Program-made: the position numbers and the translations under genes
Notes under the pieces: model-generated
What the model was told of the DNA's origin: nothing
Databases searched by the model: none
What the model saw: the letters and a program-made list of their open reading frames with translations, nothing else
NCBI GenBank assembly: GCA_036924835.1
Contig: JBAGRR010000001.1
Span: forward strand, 4,727,001 to 4,791,000
Direction: 5' to 3'
Length of the DNA: 64,000 nucleotides
From: Nitrobacteraceae bacterium AZCC 1564
Lineage (GTDB): Bacteria > Pseudomonadota > Alphaproteobacteria > Rhizobiales > Xanthobacteraceae
Shown here: positions 43,407 to 51,781 of the stretch, in pieces
Layout: the number at the start of each line of letters is the position of its first letter
Numbering within the stretch: the first letter of the stretch is position 1

Positions 43407-44282
43407 CTATTTTTCGCCGCAAAGGCCCTTCTCGATCCACTTCACGCCGTCCTTCGTCATCTCCGCAATCGCGATCGGCGGCCCTACGTGCCTTGGATTA
43501 TTTTCGATCTCGGCTTCGATCGCGCGTCGCACGGCTTCAGCCGTTCCGTTTTGCTCCCAGGTCGCCGCATCGTCTGCGATTTTGCGCGCGTAGTCATACT
43601 GCCCGAGCAAAAAGACGCGACGGTGCTGGCACGCGGGCCCGGGGCAATCCGTTCGCTTCACGCTGATGTTGACCCAGCGACCTACCGGGGCGGATTTCGC
43701 GACGAACTCCCGCGTCCAAAAGCGATTCACACCGTCCTCGTTGGCGCTGAAGATCACCCGGGTGACCGCGAGGCCTTTGGCGCGCCGGACATACCAGGAG
43801 GGATTTTCGACGCGGATATTCTCGACGACCTCGGATAACGGGACCACCAGTGCGGCCTCAAAAGCTTTGATCCTTGCGTCGAGGCGCTCTGGACGGGACA
43901 TGGCCTCGTCCACGAGACGATCGAGGCTGAAATTGAATTCCGGATTTCCCAGAATGCCTGTTGCGGTCCAGAGAACGGGGCCGGCGCGCCGGATCTTGCA
44001 CTTCGACCACTGCTTCTCGTCGTCCAGCGTGTGGGTGAAGCTATCCGCGCCAATCACGGTCGTCGTCGGCGTCCATGCTGCCACCAAGGTGGTCGCGCCA
44101 GCCGGACCTGCGATCATGCCAAGCAACCCGCCGCCCAGCGCAAGCAGGCGCTGAGCGAGGGAGGCAAGCGTCCTGAATCCGAAGTTCGCCTCATAATGCA
44201 GCACACCTCGTAGCGAGCTTCTCAACCACCACACCAGCCGGTGTGGGACGATCGGTTGGAGACTTGATCGAAGGCGCGACAT
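43407..44282 (-). CDS. Secreted Ntn-hydrolase-like protein, start uncertain
   Basis: The core begins ATTLVAAWTPTTTVIGADSFTH, which resembles the N-terminal strand pattern of proteasome/HslV-type Ntn hydrolases (TTxVxx...VIGADS). It is preceded by a hydrophobic stretch ending GMIAGPAGA, so signal peptidase cleavage could expose Thr as the N-terminal residue. In-frame starts are ATG 44117, which gives too short a signal, or ATG 44282 and TTG 44297, which lie beyond a decayed CTAG repeat encoding about 20 residues. The repeat probably displaced the native start. Enzymatic activity is unproven. Confidence 0.55.
   Translation of the reverse strand: MSRLRSSLQPIVPHRLVWWLRSSLRGVLHYEANFGFRTLASLAQRLLALGGGLLGMIAGPAGATTLVAAWTPTTTVIGADSFTHTLDDEKQWSKCKIRRAGPVLWTATGILGNPEFNFSLDRLVDEAMSRPERLDARIKAFEAALVVPLSEVVENIRVENPSWYVRRAKGLAVTRVIFSANEDGVNRFWTREFVAKSAPVGRWVNISVKRTDCPGPACQHRRVFLLGQYDYARKIADDAATWEQNGTAEAVRRAIEAEIENNPRHVGPPIAIAEMTKDGVKWIEKGLCGEK
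44168..44240. repeat. Decayed CTAG-family element(s), F
   Basis: Contains GTCCTGAATCCGAAGTTCGCCTCATAATGC-type left arm and loop, followed by CTTCTCAACCACCACACCAG, the right end of the GTTCAG type. It looks like two element halves fused with a mutated terminal tag. It lies inside the open frame of the Ntn-hydrolase-like gene. Confidence 0.7.
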
Positions 44283-44467
44283 GCGCAGGCCTCGCAAAGA
44301 GGGGGATTTGTCTCGGAACCCTTATGCCGAGAACGCATCCTCATCGTAAGCGATGACAACTGCCGCAGTCTTGGGAAATCCGGCTTGCTGTCTAGGCTTA
44401 TTCGATACAGCGCTTTGGCAAGCTGATCCTCGCCAACACCTTCTGCGATTATCCTGATCCGCCAAAC

Positions 44468-44540
44468 GTAGTATGGTGGTTCAGAAGTTCGCAACCGAGC
44501 AAGCCGCAAGGCTGTGCGAACTTTGGATTCGGGACACTAC
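44468..44540. repeat. Chimeric CTAG-family element G
   Basis: Left arm GGTGGTTCAGAAGTTCGC is of the D4/E1 type, right arm GCGAACTTTGGATTCGGGACACTA of the D3/E2 type. The arms pair only near the loop. The loop CAACCGAGCAAGCCGCAAGG resembles the A2/B1 loop. The end CACTAC supplies the stop of the next gene. Confidence 0.75.
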
Positions 44541-45853
44541 GGCACGGCGGCCGGTGGGCGCGGTGCCGGCGTTGAATCAGCATACCCGGACGGGTCTGAA
44601 TAATAGGTCCGCGGCGGCGCGTAGCTCGGCGGTGGTGATGCAGATTGCTGCGAATAAACCGGCTGTGCGCTCGATGGCGGCGGTGGTGCAAGCGAGTGCG
44701 GCGGCGAGGCCAATGTCTCTTGCGACGACGCTGGATAAGACCGCGCGGGGGGCTGATATTGCGTGCTCGCGCGATAAGGCGTTGCCGCTTGCGATGGCGA
44801 GGGCGTTGCGGGCCGGTGCGCCTGAGGCTGCGGCGTGGCCGGGCGCGGCGTGGTCGATGCGCGGCGCGCGGTGTTGCGTTCGTTGAGCTTGGCGATGTCG
44901 CGTGCCATCTGCTCCTGATTGGTCTTCATCTCCGCCATCGCCTTCTGCAGCGAGGCGACCTCGCGCGTCAACGCCTGAACCGATTGCGTGAGCTGCGTCA
45001 CCTCGGCGGATGGAGCAGCGGCGGCTGCAGTCGTTGTCGTCGTGTCAGTCGAAGCCGCAGGAGCTGCAGGCGCAGGCTGTGGTGCCGCGCCCTGCTGTGG
45101 CGCGAGCTGTGCTGCGGCTTGTTGTGGCGCCGCTGGCTGATCCGCGGGCGGCGCTGCTGCCTGCTGCGATGAATCTGCCGGCGGCGTATCGGCCACTTGG
45201 CTTGTGGCTTCCGGCGCCTGTGCGGAGGCATCCGCTGTCTCGGCGGAAGCCGCGCTCGCTGTCGTCGCGTCTGCGGTCGGTGTGGTGGCCTGATGTTTTA
45301 GATGCAGCCATGACACCAGCGGCACGTTCGGCGTCAGCCCTTTGACGAGCTGCTTGGCATCATCGCCGAAGTTCTGCCAGCCCACGGTTGCGATCGCACC
45401 GCCGACCACAATGACGAAACCCGTCAAAGCCCGTTTCATCGCCTTGGCAAAAGCAGACGGCTCAGTGTCGAGCCGGATCGAGGGCTGGTTTTCTACTGGG
45501 TCGAGATCCGGGCCAAAGTCATTGGCCGGCGAAGGAAACTCCGTGGAAGGAAAGAGTGAATCCGTGCGCGGCGTCAGCCGTTCGGTATCCACCCGCGACA
45601 CCAACCGCTCGGCGTCCACGCGCGGCACGATGCGTTCGGCTGTAAGCACGATGCGCTCGGCTGTAAAATCCGATCCGGTGAAGTTGGAAGCAGTGAAGCG
45701 CGGTTCCATGCGCCGTGATGGATCGCGGGTAGGGCGCGAGTCCGGCGCCGGACAGGATTCTTCGGCTGCCGGGGCGACGGCGACAGCAGCCTGATCGGAC
45801 GATTCACTCTGATCGTTCGGCTTCACGCGTTTCAGGTTCAACGTGGGCAGCAT
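44537..45853 (-). CDS. Low-complexity single-pass membrane protein
   Basis: A 438-residue protein. The N-terminal 140 residues are charged, with short repeats of the TAERIV / DAERLVSRVDTERL type. One membrane helix lies at about 145-162 (ALTGFVIVVGGAIATVGW). After that come an Ala/Pro/Gln-rich region, a short predicted coiled coil (VTQLTQSVQALTREVASLQKAMAEMKTNQEQM) and a Pro/Ser/Tyr-rich tail. It is probably an envelope-spanning scaffold. Its TAG stop derives from the CACTAC end of repeat element G. Confidence 0.7.
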   Translation of the reverse strand: MLPTLNLKRVKPNDQSESSDQAAVAVAPAAEESCPAPDSRPTRDPSRRMEPRFTASNFTGSDFTAERIVLTAERIVPRVDAERLVSRVDTERLTPRTDSLFPSTEFPSPANDFGPDLDPVENQPSIRLDTEPSAFAKAMKRALTGFVIVVGGAIATVGWQNFGDDAKQLVKGLTPNVPLVSWLHLKHQATTPTADATTASAASAETADASAQAPEATSQVADTPPADSSQQAAAPPADQPAAPQQAAAQLAPQQGAAPQPAPAAPAASTDTTTTTAAAAAPSAEVTQLTQSVQALTREVASLQKAMAEMKTNQEQMARDIAKLNERNTARRASTTPRPATPQPQAHRPATPSPSQAATPYRASTQYQPPARSYPASSQETLASPPHSLAPPPPSSAQPVYSQQSASPPPSYAPPRTYYSDPSGYADSTPAPRPPAAVP

Positions 45854-46108
45854 GACGCTCCGTCTCCGGTCCCGAGTTCAGCCCTTTGCCCCAACACTCC
45901 TAGACGGCATGCGGGTTTGACCAAAGCAAGGCGAGAGGGTGAAAAGCGGTGGAGGGATTGTGGCGGGAGCGCCGCAAATTGCAGCATTTGCTGCGGGGCG
46001 CAACGAGTTCTTCAAACAGCCTGTTAGAGCGTGTCACTCGTTTGTCGCACAGTTACTTGCTGTGCTGCCTATAAAGAGTTCCGAGTAACTTAGTGGGAGG
46101 GTTAAGTC
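45854..46108. other. Intergenic region
   Basis: This 255 bp gap lies between two divergent genes. A small palindrome GCAAATTGCAGCATTTGC is near 45973-45990. It must hold the promoters of both flanking genes. No gene or RNA was recognised. Confidence 0.4.
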
Positions 46109-46339
46109 TTGTCCCGGGAAGCCGCAAAGATAATTTTGGAAACCGTCCTGCGACACGGTGCCGAGCAAAACAATGCGCTCATTGAAATCGAGCCGCTGTG
46201 CACCGAGGCCGAATTCTCGTTCTATAAACAGATGATTGGCCGTTCGATGGGGGAAATGCTTCTTGACGTGATCAACCCCATCTTGCGCGACTATCCGGAT
46301 TTGATGCCGCCTGGGTTCGATCCGCCCCAGCGTGGCTGA
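46109..46339 (+). CDS. Small conserved hypothetical protein, TTG start
   Basis: A 76-residue acidic, mostly helical protein. The start is TTG at 46109, supported by GGGAGGG eight bases upstream and by the absence of a nearby ATG. The segments ILETVLRHGAEQNNALIEIEPLCTEAEFSFYKQMIGRSMGEML and DLMPPGFDPP look conserved rather than random. I do not know a function. It converges with the small membrane protein gene. Confidence 0.6.
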   Translation: MSREAAKIILETVLRHGAEQNNALIEIEPLCTEAEFSFYKQMIGRSMGEMLLDVINPILRDYPDLMPPGFDPPQRG

Positions 46340-46380
46340 GCTTTCTGGCGCTCGCGTTTTTTCGCGGTGTCACTGCCGCA

Positions 46381-46746
46381 TCAATAGCCTGCGGCGGCCA
46401 GCGCCGTAACTGCGCCCATCGCCATCCAGCCGAAATGCTTGCCGCGCGTTGCGTATGCATTGGCGGCCGCGCCGAACGCATACGTCGCCGCGACGGTCGC
46501 GACGATCCAGTGCCGCGCGGTCTCAGAGGCGACATAAGGCGCTGCAATCAGCAGCACGCCGCCGCCGAGCCAGGCCACGGTGCTGCATTGCCAGACCAGA
46601 CGGAGCAGGGTGCGCAGCCGCGCAGGCTCGATGGTGGCGCGGGCGAACACTTTGGTTTCGCCCAGCACGCCATGGATGATCGAGACCACGATTGCGGCGA
46701 CACCGGCACATTGCAGGAGCAGATCTTGCGTTAGCAAACCTTGCAT
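46381..46746 (-). CDS. Four-helix small membrane protein
   Basis: A 121-residue protein with four hydrophobic segments (AGVAAIVVSIIHGVL, VAWLGGGVLLIAAPYVA, WIVATVAATYAFGAAANAYA, WMAMGAVTALAAAGY). It resembles small uncharacterised membrane proteins that pair with TetR regulators. The ATG at 46746 sits beside an ATACA-N4-TGTAT operator, and the divergent TetR gene probably represses it. Substrate or role unknown. Confidence 0.75.
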   Translation of the reverse strand: MQGLLTQDLLLQCAGVAAIVVSIIHGVLGETKVFARATIEPARLRTLLRLVWQCSTVAWLGGGVLLIAAPYVASETARHWIVATVAATYAFGAAANAYATRGKHFGWMAMGAVTALAAAGY

Positions 46747-46757
46747 CGAACAGCCCT

Positions 46758-46775
46758 CCATACAGCGGTGTATGG
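46758..46775. promoter_or_regulatory. TetR operator 1
   Basis: The inverted repeat CCATACA-GCGG-TGTATGG lies 12 bp upstream of the membrane protein start. Its core ATACA-N4-TGTAT recurs at operator 2 with the same spacing, strong evidence for a regulator site. Confidence 0.75.
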
Positions 46776-46803
46776 ATGCTGCACCCGCCGTTGCGTCCTG
46801 TCA

Positions 46804-46817
46804 ATACACTCCTGTAT
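46804..46817. promoter_or_regulatory. TetR operator 2
   Basis: ATACA-CTCC-TGTAT lies nine bases before the TetR start codon at 46827. It repeats the core of operator 1 with a different central tetramer, as expected for autorepression. Confidence 0.75.
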
Positions 46818-46826
46818 GGTAGTTGC

Positions 46827-47369
46827 ATGGCAGATCAATTGTCCGCAACCGACTGGCTGGATGCCGGGCTGAAGGCGCTGGCGGCGAGCGGCGTCGCGGC
46901 GCTGAAGGCCGATCCGCTGGCGAAGGCGCTGGGCGTCTCGCGCGGCAGCTTCTACTGGCACTTCCGCGACGTGGAGGCCTATCACGCAGCCGTGCTGGCG
47001 CGCTGGCGCGAGATTGCCACCGAGCGTATCATTGCCGCCGTCGAACGGCATGCCGATGACGAGGACGCGCTGACCTATCTGCTGCGCCGGGCCTTCGCAG
47101 CGCGCTCCGATCTCGAAGTCGCGGTGCGAAGCTGGGCCACGCATGATGCCGCCGCACGCAAGACGGTGCGCGAGATCGATCAGCGGCGCATGACGTATAT
47201 GGAGGGGCTGCTGAAACGCTCCGGCATCGCGGCGGACATTGCGCGCGCTCGCGTACAGATTCTCTACTGGGCGTTTCTCGGATTTGAGCTGTCGGACAAG
47301 CCGTTGTCGGGGAAGGAGCGGGAGCTGCTGATCGAGGAGCTGATCCGCGTCGGTGGGTCGCGCGGTTGA
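46827..47369 (+). CDS. TetR-family transcriptional regulator
   Basis: A 180-residue protein. The HTH is SATDWLDAGLKALAASGVAALKADPLAKALGVSRGSFYWHFRDVEAYHAAVL, with the canonical recognition helix SRGSFYWHF. The helical C-terminal ligand domain follows. Two copies of ATACA-N4-TGTAT in the 80 bp divergent region to the small membrane protein gene are the likely operators. The ligand is unknown. Confidence 0.92.
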   Translation: MADQLSATDWLDAGLKALAASGVAALKADPLAKALGVSRGSFYWHFRDVEAYHAAVLARWREIATERIIAAVERHADDEDALTYLLRRAFAARSDLEVAVRSWATHDAAARKTVREIDQRRMTYMEGLLKRSGIAADIARARVQILYWAFLGFELSDKPLSGKERELLIEELIRVGGSRG

Positions 47370-47504
47370 CGCGGCGGAAAGTCGCAAAGCAACCAATCCC
47401 CGGAACCTTTTGGCGGAAATTGCGCGTTGTTTGTCCGATCCGCATGGGCCGATGGTGGCATCATCGGCGCGACATAAAGGGAAGGCCTGGAAGAGGAGGT
47501 CCCC

Positions 47505-48659
47505 ATGCGCAACATTCTTTATATATGTCTCGGTGCCGTGGCGATCTTGGCGATCAGCCTGCCGGCGTTGCTGTCAGCGCGCAAAATGCCTGCCGCTTCG
47601 CCCGCGCCAGAGCGCATCGCATCCGATGAACACCAGAAAACCATTGAGGCCTTGAAGCCGCCGAAGCGCCAGCGCCCGGCGATCGCGCTGCTTGCGCTCA
47701 ATCAAGGGACCGAGGTCGCCGACTTTCTCACCGCCTATGGCGTGCTGAAGGAGTCCGCTGTCGCGGACGTGACGGTGGTGGCTGATCGGCCCGATCCGAT
47801 CCGGCTTTATCCCAACAGCATCAAGGTTGAGCCGCAGGCGACCACGGCGGAGTTCGACGCGTCCTATCCCGATGGCGCGGATTACGTTGTTGTCCCTGCC
47901 ATGGAGCCGCACGACGATGCCGCCGTCATCGCCTGGCTCAAGGCACAGCATGAGAAGGGCGCCACTATTGTCTCGATCTGCAACGGCTCGCTGACCATGG
48001 CGGCGGCGGGATTGCTCGACGGCCGCAAGGCCACCGGCCACTGGTATTCCGTGAAGCAAATCCAGCAAGAGCATCCATCGATGCAGCGGGTGCGCGATCG
48101 CCGCTATGTGGTGGACCGCGGCATTGCCACATCCACCGGCATTACGGCCTCACTGCCGCTGATGACGACGCTCGTGGAAGCGATCGGCGGACGTGACGTA
48201 GCCGAGAAGGTCGCCGCACGTATTGGCCTCGACAACTGGGATGCGCGGCACAACACGTCCGCTTTCCAGCTCACGCTGGAGCATAGGAAGACTTTCATCC
48301 GCAACAAGATGAGTTTTTGGCGCGATGAAGCCGTGGGCATTAAGCTCGGCGACGGTGTCGATGAGATTGCGCTTGGTTTGATGGCGGATGCCTATTCGCG
48401 CACGGAGCTGACGGAATTGATCGCGGCCAATGGAACAGGCGGACAGGTGCAAAGCCGGCGCGGATTGCGACTGCAGCTCGATGCGCCGGCGAAGAGCGTG
48501 GCTTTCGTGGTGGAGCCGCCGCGCGATGAACCGGCGCGTGTGATCGACCGCGAGCTGTCACGCATCGCCACGCGCTACGATGCGCCGACCGCGGCCTTCG
48601 TGGCGCTGACTATGGAGTATCCGTGGGTTGGACCGCAGGCGCGGCTGGTGAAGAACTGA
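47505..48659 (+). CDS. Secreted DJ-1/PfpI-family protein
   Basis: A 384-residue protein with an N-terminal signal or anchor helix (ILYICLGAVAILAISLPALLSA). A DJ-1/PfpI (class I glutamine amidotransferase-like) domain runs from about residue 55 to 230 with nucleophile-elbow C159 in TIVSICNGSLTMAAAGLL. The remaining C-terminal 150 residues look GlxA-unlike and carry no HTH. An exported DJ-1 domain is uncommon and would act in the periplasm. AGAGGAGG is an excellent SD. Confidence 0.8.
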   Translation: MRNILYICLGAVAILAISLPALLSARKMPAASPAPERIASDEHQKTIEALKPPKRQRPAIALLALNQGTEVADFLTAYGVLKESAVADVTVVADRPDPIRLYPNSIKVEPQATTAEFDASYPDGADYVVVPAMEPHDDAAVIAWLKAQHEKGATIVSICNGSLTMAAAGLLDGRKATGHWYSVKQIQQEHPSMQRVRDRRYVVDRGIATSTGITASLPLMTTLVEAIGGRDVAEKVAARIGLDNWDARHNTSAFQLTLEHRKTFIRNKMSFWRDEAVGIKLGDGVDEIALGLMADAYSRTELTELIAANGTGGQVQSRRGLRLQLDAPAKSVAFVVEPPRDEPARVIDRELSRIATRYDAPTAAFVALTMEYPWVGPQARLVKN

Positions 48660-48769
48660 GAAGGCGTGCCTGCGAGGACACGTTACACTGTAAAAACGTC
48701 GTGAGATGCGCTCACAAGCCTCTTGCTGACGAGAGCGACGCCGCGACAGGCGCCGCTCTGATTGTCGAC

Positions 48770-48972
48770 TTAGTTCATCTTGATATTTGCGGTTTCGATG
48801 ACTTTCCGCCAACGTTCCCTTTCGCCGGCGATGTAACGCGCAAATTCCTCGGGCTCGATGGCAACTGCAACGGCGCCGAGCTCTGCCATCTTCTTGGCCG
48901 TCTCGGGGCGCTTCATGAAGTCCCGGATTTCGGCGGAGAGCTTGTCGATGATGGGCTTCGGCGTATTCGCGG
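48770..48972 (-). pseudogene. TctC/Bug-type solute-binding protein, C-terminal remnant
   Basis: On the minus strand about 67 codons read PANTPKPIIDKLSAEIRDFM and onward through ELGAVAVAIEPEEFARYIAGERERW to a TAA at 48772-48770. This is the characteristic C-terminal end of tripartite tricarboxylate transporter substrate-binding proteins. The frame stops matching at about 48972, where it meets the decapitated SDR gene. About 250 N-terminal residues are missing. Confidence 0.8.
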
Positions 48973-49644
48973 GCTCGTCTGATTGTGCATTACAACGGCA
49001 ATGCCGAGGGCGCGGAAGAGGTCGTTGCTGATGTGCGCAAGGCGGGCGGCGATGCCCAATTGCTGCGGGGCGATGTTTCGAACCGCACCGAATGCGAACG
49101 CGTTATCGATGAAGCGCATGCCATGCTTGGGCGGATTGATGTGCTCATCAACAATGCCGGCGCGATGTTCGGACGTACCGCCATCGCGGACGCGACCGAT
49201 GAGCAATACGACAACGTCGTGGATCTCAACATCGGCTCGGTGTTCTTTGCCTCGCGCAAGGTGGCCAGAATTCTGACAGCGCAGCGCTCCGGCTCGATCA
49301 TCAACACCACGTCAGTCGCCGCCCGGAATGGCGGCAGCGGCGGGGCCGGGCTTTACGGTTCGGCAAAAGGGTTCGTCAGCACTATGACGCGCGTTCTCGC
49401 CAAGGAGCTCGCGCCGTTCGGCGTGCGGGCCAACGCGGTCGCGCCGGGCGTTATCATGACGCCGTTCCACCAACGCTACTCGACAGCCGAGCAGCTCGAG
49501 AGCGCTCGCCAGGGCATCCCGCTCGGCCGCATCGGAACGCCGGAAGATTGCGTTGGCGCGTATCAATTTCTCGCCGATGAAACCATGAGTGGCTACATCA
49601 CCGGCCAGGTGATCGAGGTCAACGGCGGACAGATCATGCCGTGA
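48973..49644 (+). pseudogene. SDR-family oxidoreductase, N-terminally truncated
   Basis: The frame (GTG 48985 is the first start) reads ARLIVHYNGNAEGAEEVVADV and then a normal SDR body: DVSNRTE, INNAG motif, the catalytic Tyr-x3-Lys as LYGSAKG, NAVAPGVI and the ending GQVIEVNGGQIMP. The first strand and the TGxxxGIG cofactor loop, about 35 residues, are absent. The breakpoint coincides with that of the divergent TctC fragment, so one deletion removed both 5' ends. Probably non-functional. Confidence 0.8.
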
Positions 49645-49715
49645 CGCATCCTGCAGTTGTTAGAGACTGCTGCATGCAGCGTTCTTTCAAGCATCATTCC
49701 TGAGGTTCGAGCATC

Positions 49716-50615
49716 ATGACCGCGCTGTTTCCCACGGGCGTATTCTGCGCCGCGCTTACGCCCTTCAATGCTGATTTATCACCGGATCACGACCTGTTCT
49801 CCGCCCACTGCAAGCGTCTGCTGGATGATGGCTGCACCGGCATTGCCATGCTCGGCACGACCGGCGAGGCGAATTCGCTGTCATCGCGCGAGCGCAAGAG
49901 CTTGCTGGAAGCTGTGCTGAAATCAGGCGTCGCTCCGTCGCGTCTTCTGCCCGGTACGGGCGTGGCCGCCTTCACCGAAACCATTGAGCTGACGAAGCAC
50001 GCGCTGGCGCACGGTGTGCAGACAGTCGTGATGCTGCCGCCGTTTTACTACAAGGGCGTGTCGGATGACGGTATCGTCGCGGCCTATTCCGCGGTGATCG
50101 AAAGCGTTGCCGATCCCCGCCTGCGCGTCGTGCTGTATCACATCCCGCAGATGTCGCAGGTTCCGCTGTCGGTCGACGTCGTCGACCGGCTGCGCAGGCG
50201 CTTTCCGGAGACCGTGGTCGGTATCAAGGATTCGTCGGGCGACTTCGCCAATATGAGCGCGATCGTTGAGCGCTTCCCAGGCTTCTCGGTGCTGGCCGGT
50301 GCCGATCCGCTGATGCTGCCGCTGCTGCAAAAAGGCGGCGCCGGGTGCATTACGGCGACATCCAATCTGGTGGCCTCGGACCTTGCCACGGTTTTTCATG
50401 GATTTGCCGATCAGGCGCAGCGATCGCAGGTCGCCGCAGCTCAGGAGCGCATCGTCGTGGTGCGCAATGCGGTTTCGCGTTTTGCGCAGATGGCTTCATT
50501 GAAGACGTTGCTGGCGAAACGATATGGACATGACGGCTGGAAGCGGCTGCGGCCGCCGTTGATCCCACTTAGCGCGCAAGAGGCCGCGGAACTCACCGCA
50601 TCGTTTGCAGTTTAG
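49716..50615 (+). CDS. Dihydrodipicolinate synthase / N-acetylneuraminate lyase family protein
   Basis: A 299-residue TIM-barrel aldolase. The GTTGE motif is at residues 47-51, the catalytic Tyr is Y141 (VVLYHIPQ) and the Schiff-base Lys is K171 (VVGIKDSSGD). It condenses or cleaves 2-oxo acids; in a catabolic setting it may be a keto-deoxy sugar-acid lyase or dehydratase rather than DapA. It follows the truncated SDR gene by 71 bp and was probably once in a common unit with it. Confidence 0.85.
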   Translation: MTALFPTGVFCAALTPFNADLSPDHDLFSAHCKRLLDDGCTGIAMLGTTGEANSLSSRERKSLLEAVLKSGVAPSRLLPGTGVAAFTETIELTKHALAHGVQTVVMLPPFYYKGVSDDGIVAAYSAVIESVADPRLRVVLYHIPQMSQVPLSVDVVDRLRRRFPETVVGIKDSSGDFANMSAIVERFPGFSVLAGADPLMLPLLQKGGAGCITATSNLVASDLATVFHGFADQAQRSQVAAAQERIVVVRNAVSRFAQMASLKTLLAKRYGHDGWKRLRPPLIPLSAQEAAELTASFAV

Positions 50616-50806
50616 CATAACACCCAGGCAGCCTGCCGGCAGTCGCTATCTGAGGTTCATGGTAGCGGGATCGGAATAGCGTCATAGTTGTTACTCCCAC
50701 CGTGCGATGGCCTGGTGTCAAAACGATCCAACGAGCGAAAAGTAATGAACAACATCGCGCCTCAATTTGGAGGCGCGGGCGTTCGTTCAACTTAAAGGAG
50801 GTTTTG

Positions 50807-51586
50807 ATGGAGAACGGACAGAACAGCGAATTATCTGCCATGCAGACGCCACCGGTCGTCTCGAAGCAGGAGTGGGAGGCGGCCCGCGAGCGATTGCTTG
50901 TGAAGGAAAAGGCGCAGACCCGCGCGCGTGATGCGCTCGCCGCCGAGCGACGGCGCATGCCGTGGATGGCGGTTGAGAAGACGTACACATTCGACGGGCC
51001 CAACGGCAAAGTGAGTCTGCTCGATTTGTTTCAGGGGCGCCGTCAGTTGATCGTCTACCGCGCCTTCTTCGAGCCCGGCGTGCACGGATGGCCGGATCAT
51101 GCCTGCATCGGCTGCTCCCTGGGCGCGGATCAGGTCTCCAATCTCGCCCATTTGCACGCACGCGATACCACGCTGGTCTATGCCTCGCGCGCACCGCAGG
51201 CGGACATTCGGCGGCTGAAAGCGCGGATGGGTTGGGATCGCATGCCTTGGGTGACCATTACCGACAGCTTCGACGCCGACTTCGGCGTAGATGAATGGCA
51301 CGGTCACAACGCGTTCATCCGCGACGGTGATCGCATCTTCCGCACCTACTTCATCAACAATCGCGGTGACGAGGCGATGGGCACCGTCTGGAGCTACCTC
51401 GACATGACGGCGCTCGGGCGTCAGGAGGCGTGGGAAGACTCGCCGCAAGGCTATCCGCAGGAGCGGCCGTACAAGTGGTGGAATTGGAACGACAGCTACG
51501 TCGCGGGTGCTGCGCCCGACCCGAAGTGGGTCGAGGTGTCCGACGCCGGCGAAGCGGCATTCCGCAACAAGGGCGCAGGCATCTAG
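50807..51586 (+). CDS. DUF899 thioredoxin-like protein
   Basis: A 259-residue protein of the DUF899 (thioredoxin-like) family. It begins with a helical segment (VSKQEWEAARERLLVKEKAQTRARDALAAERRRMPWMAVEKTYTFDGPNGKVSLLDLF), then RQLIVYRAFFEPGVHGWPDHACIGCSLGADQV with a conserved Cys pair, and ends with the Trp-rich motif RPYKWWNWNDSY. It is probably a cytosolic redox or peroxiredoxin-like protein. AAAGGAGG gives a perfect SD for ATG 50807. Confidence 0.88.
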   Translation: MENGQNSELSAMQTPPVVSKQEWEAARERLLVKEKAQTRARDALAAERRRMPWMAVEKTYTFDGPNGKVSLLDLFQGRRQLIVYRAFFEPGVHGWPDHACIGCSLGADQVSNLAHLHARDTTLVYASRAPQADIRRLKARMGWDRMPWVTITDSFDADFGVDEWHGHNAFIRDGDRIFRTYFINNRGDEAMGTVWSYLDMTALGRQEAWEDSPQGYPQERPYKWWNWNDSYVAGAAPDPKWVEVSDAGEAAFRNKGAGI

Positions 51587-51613
51587 CCATGACACGCGCG
51601 TGTTGCGGTGACA

Positions 51614-51692
51614 CTAGTGCGCTGGATTTGACGTTCGTACCAGCATTGCGGCGGGTCCGCAGTGCGAACGTCAAATCCAAAAAGCGCACTAG
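51614..51692. repeat. CTAG palindrome H1
   Basis: Outer stem CTAGTGCGCT/AGCGCACTAG (10 bp), inner stem GGATTTGACGTTCG (14 bp, perfect), AAAA bulge on the right arm, loop of about 27 nt. Both stems differ from the common types while keeping the layout. Confidence 0.9.
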
Positions 51693-51705
51693 CTTCATAG
51701 AGTTG

Positions 51706-51781
51706 CTAGTGTCCCTCCTGGTTCTAACGTTCGCAAACGGGAGTACCGCAACGTGATGCGAACGTTAGAACCGGACACTAG
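51706..51781. repeat. CTAG palindrome H2
   Basis: Outer stem CTAGTGTCC/GGACACTAG, CTCCT bulge on the left, perfect inner stem GGTTCTAACGTTCGC (15 bp). The ATG at 51756 straddles the loop/right-arm border and opens the next gene. Confidence 0.9.
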
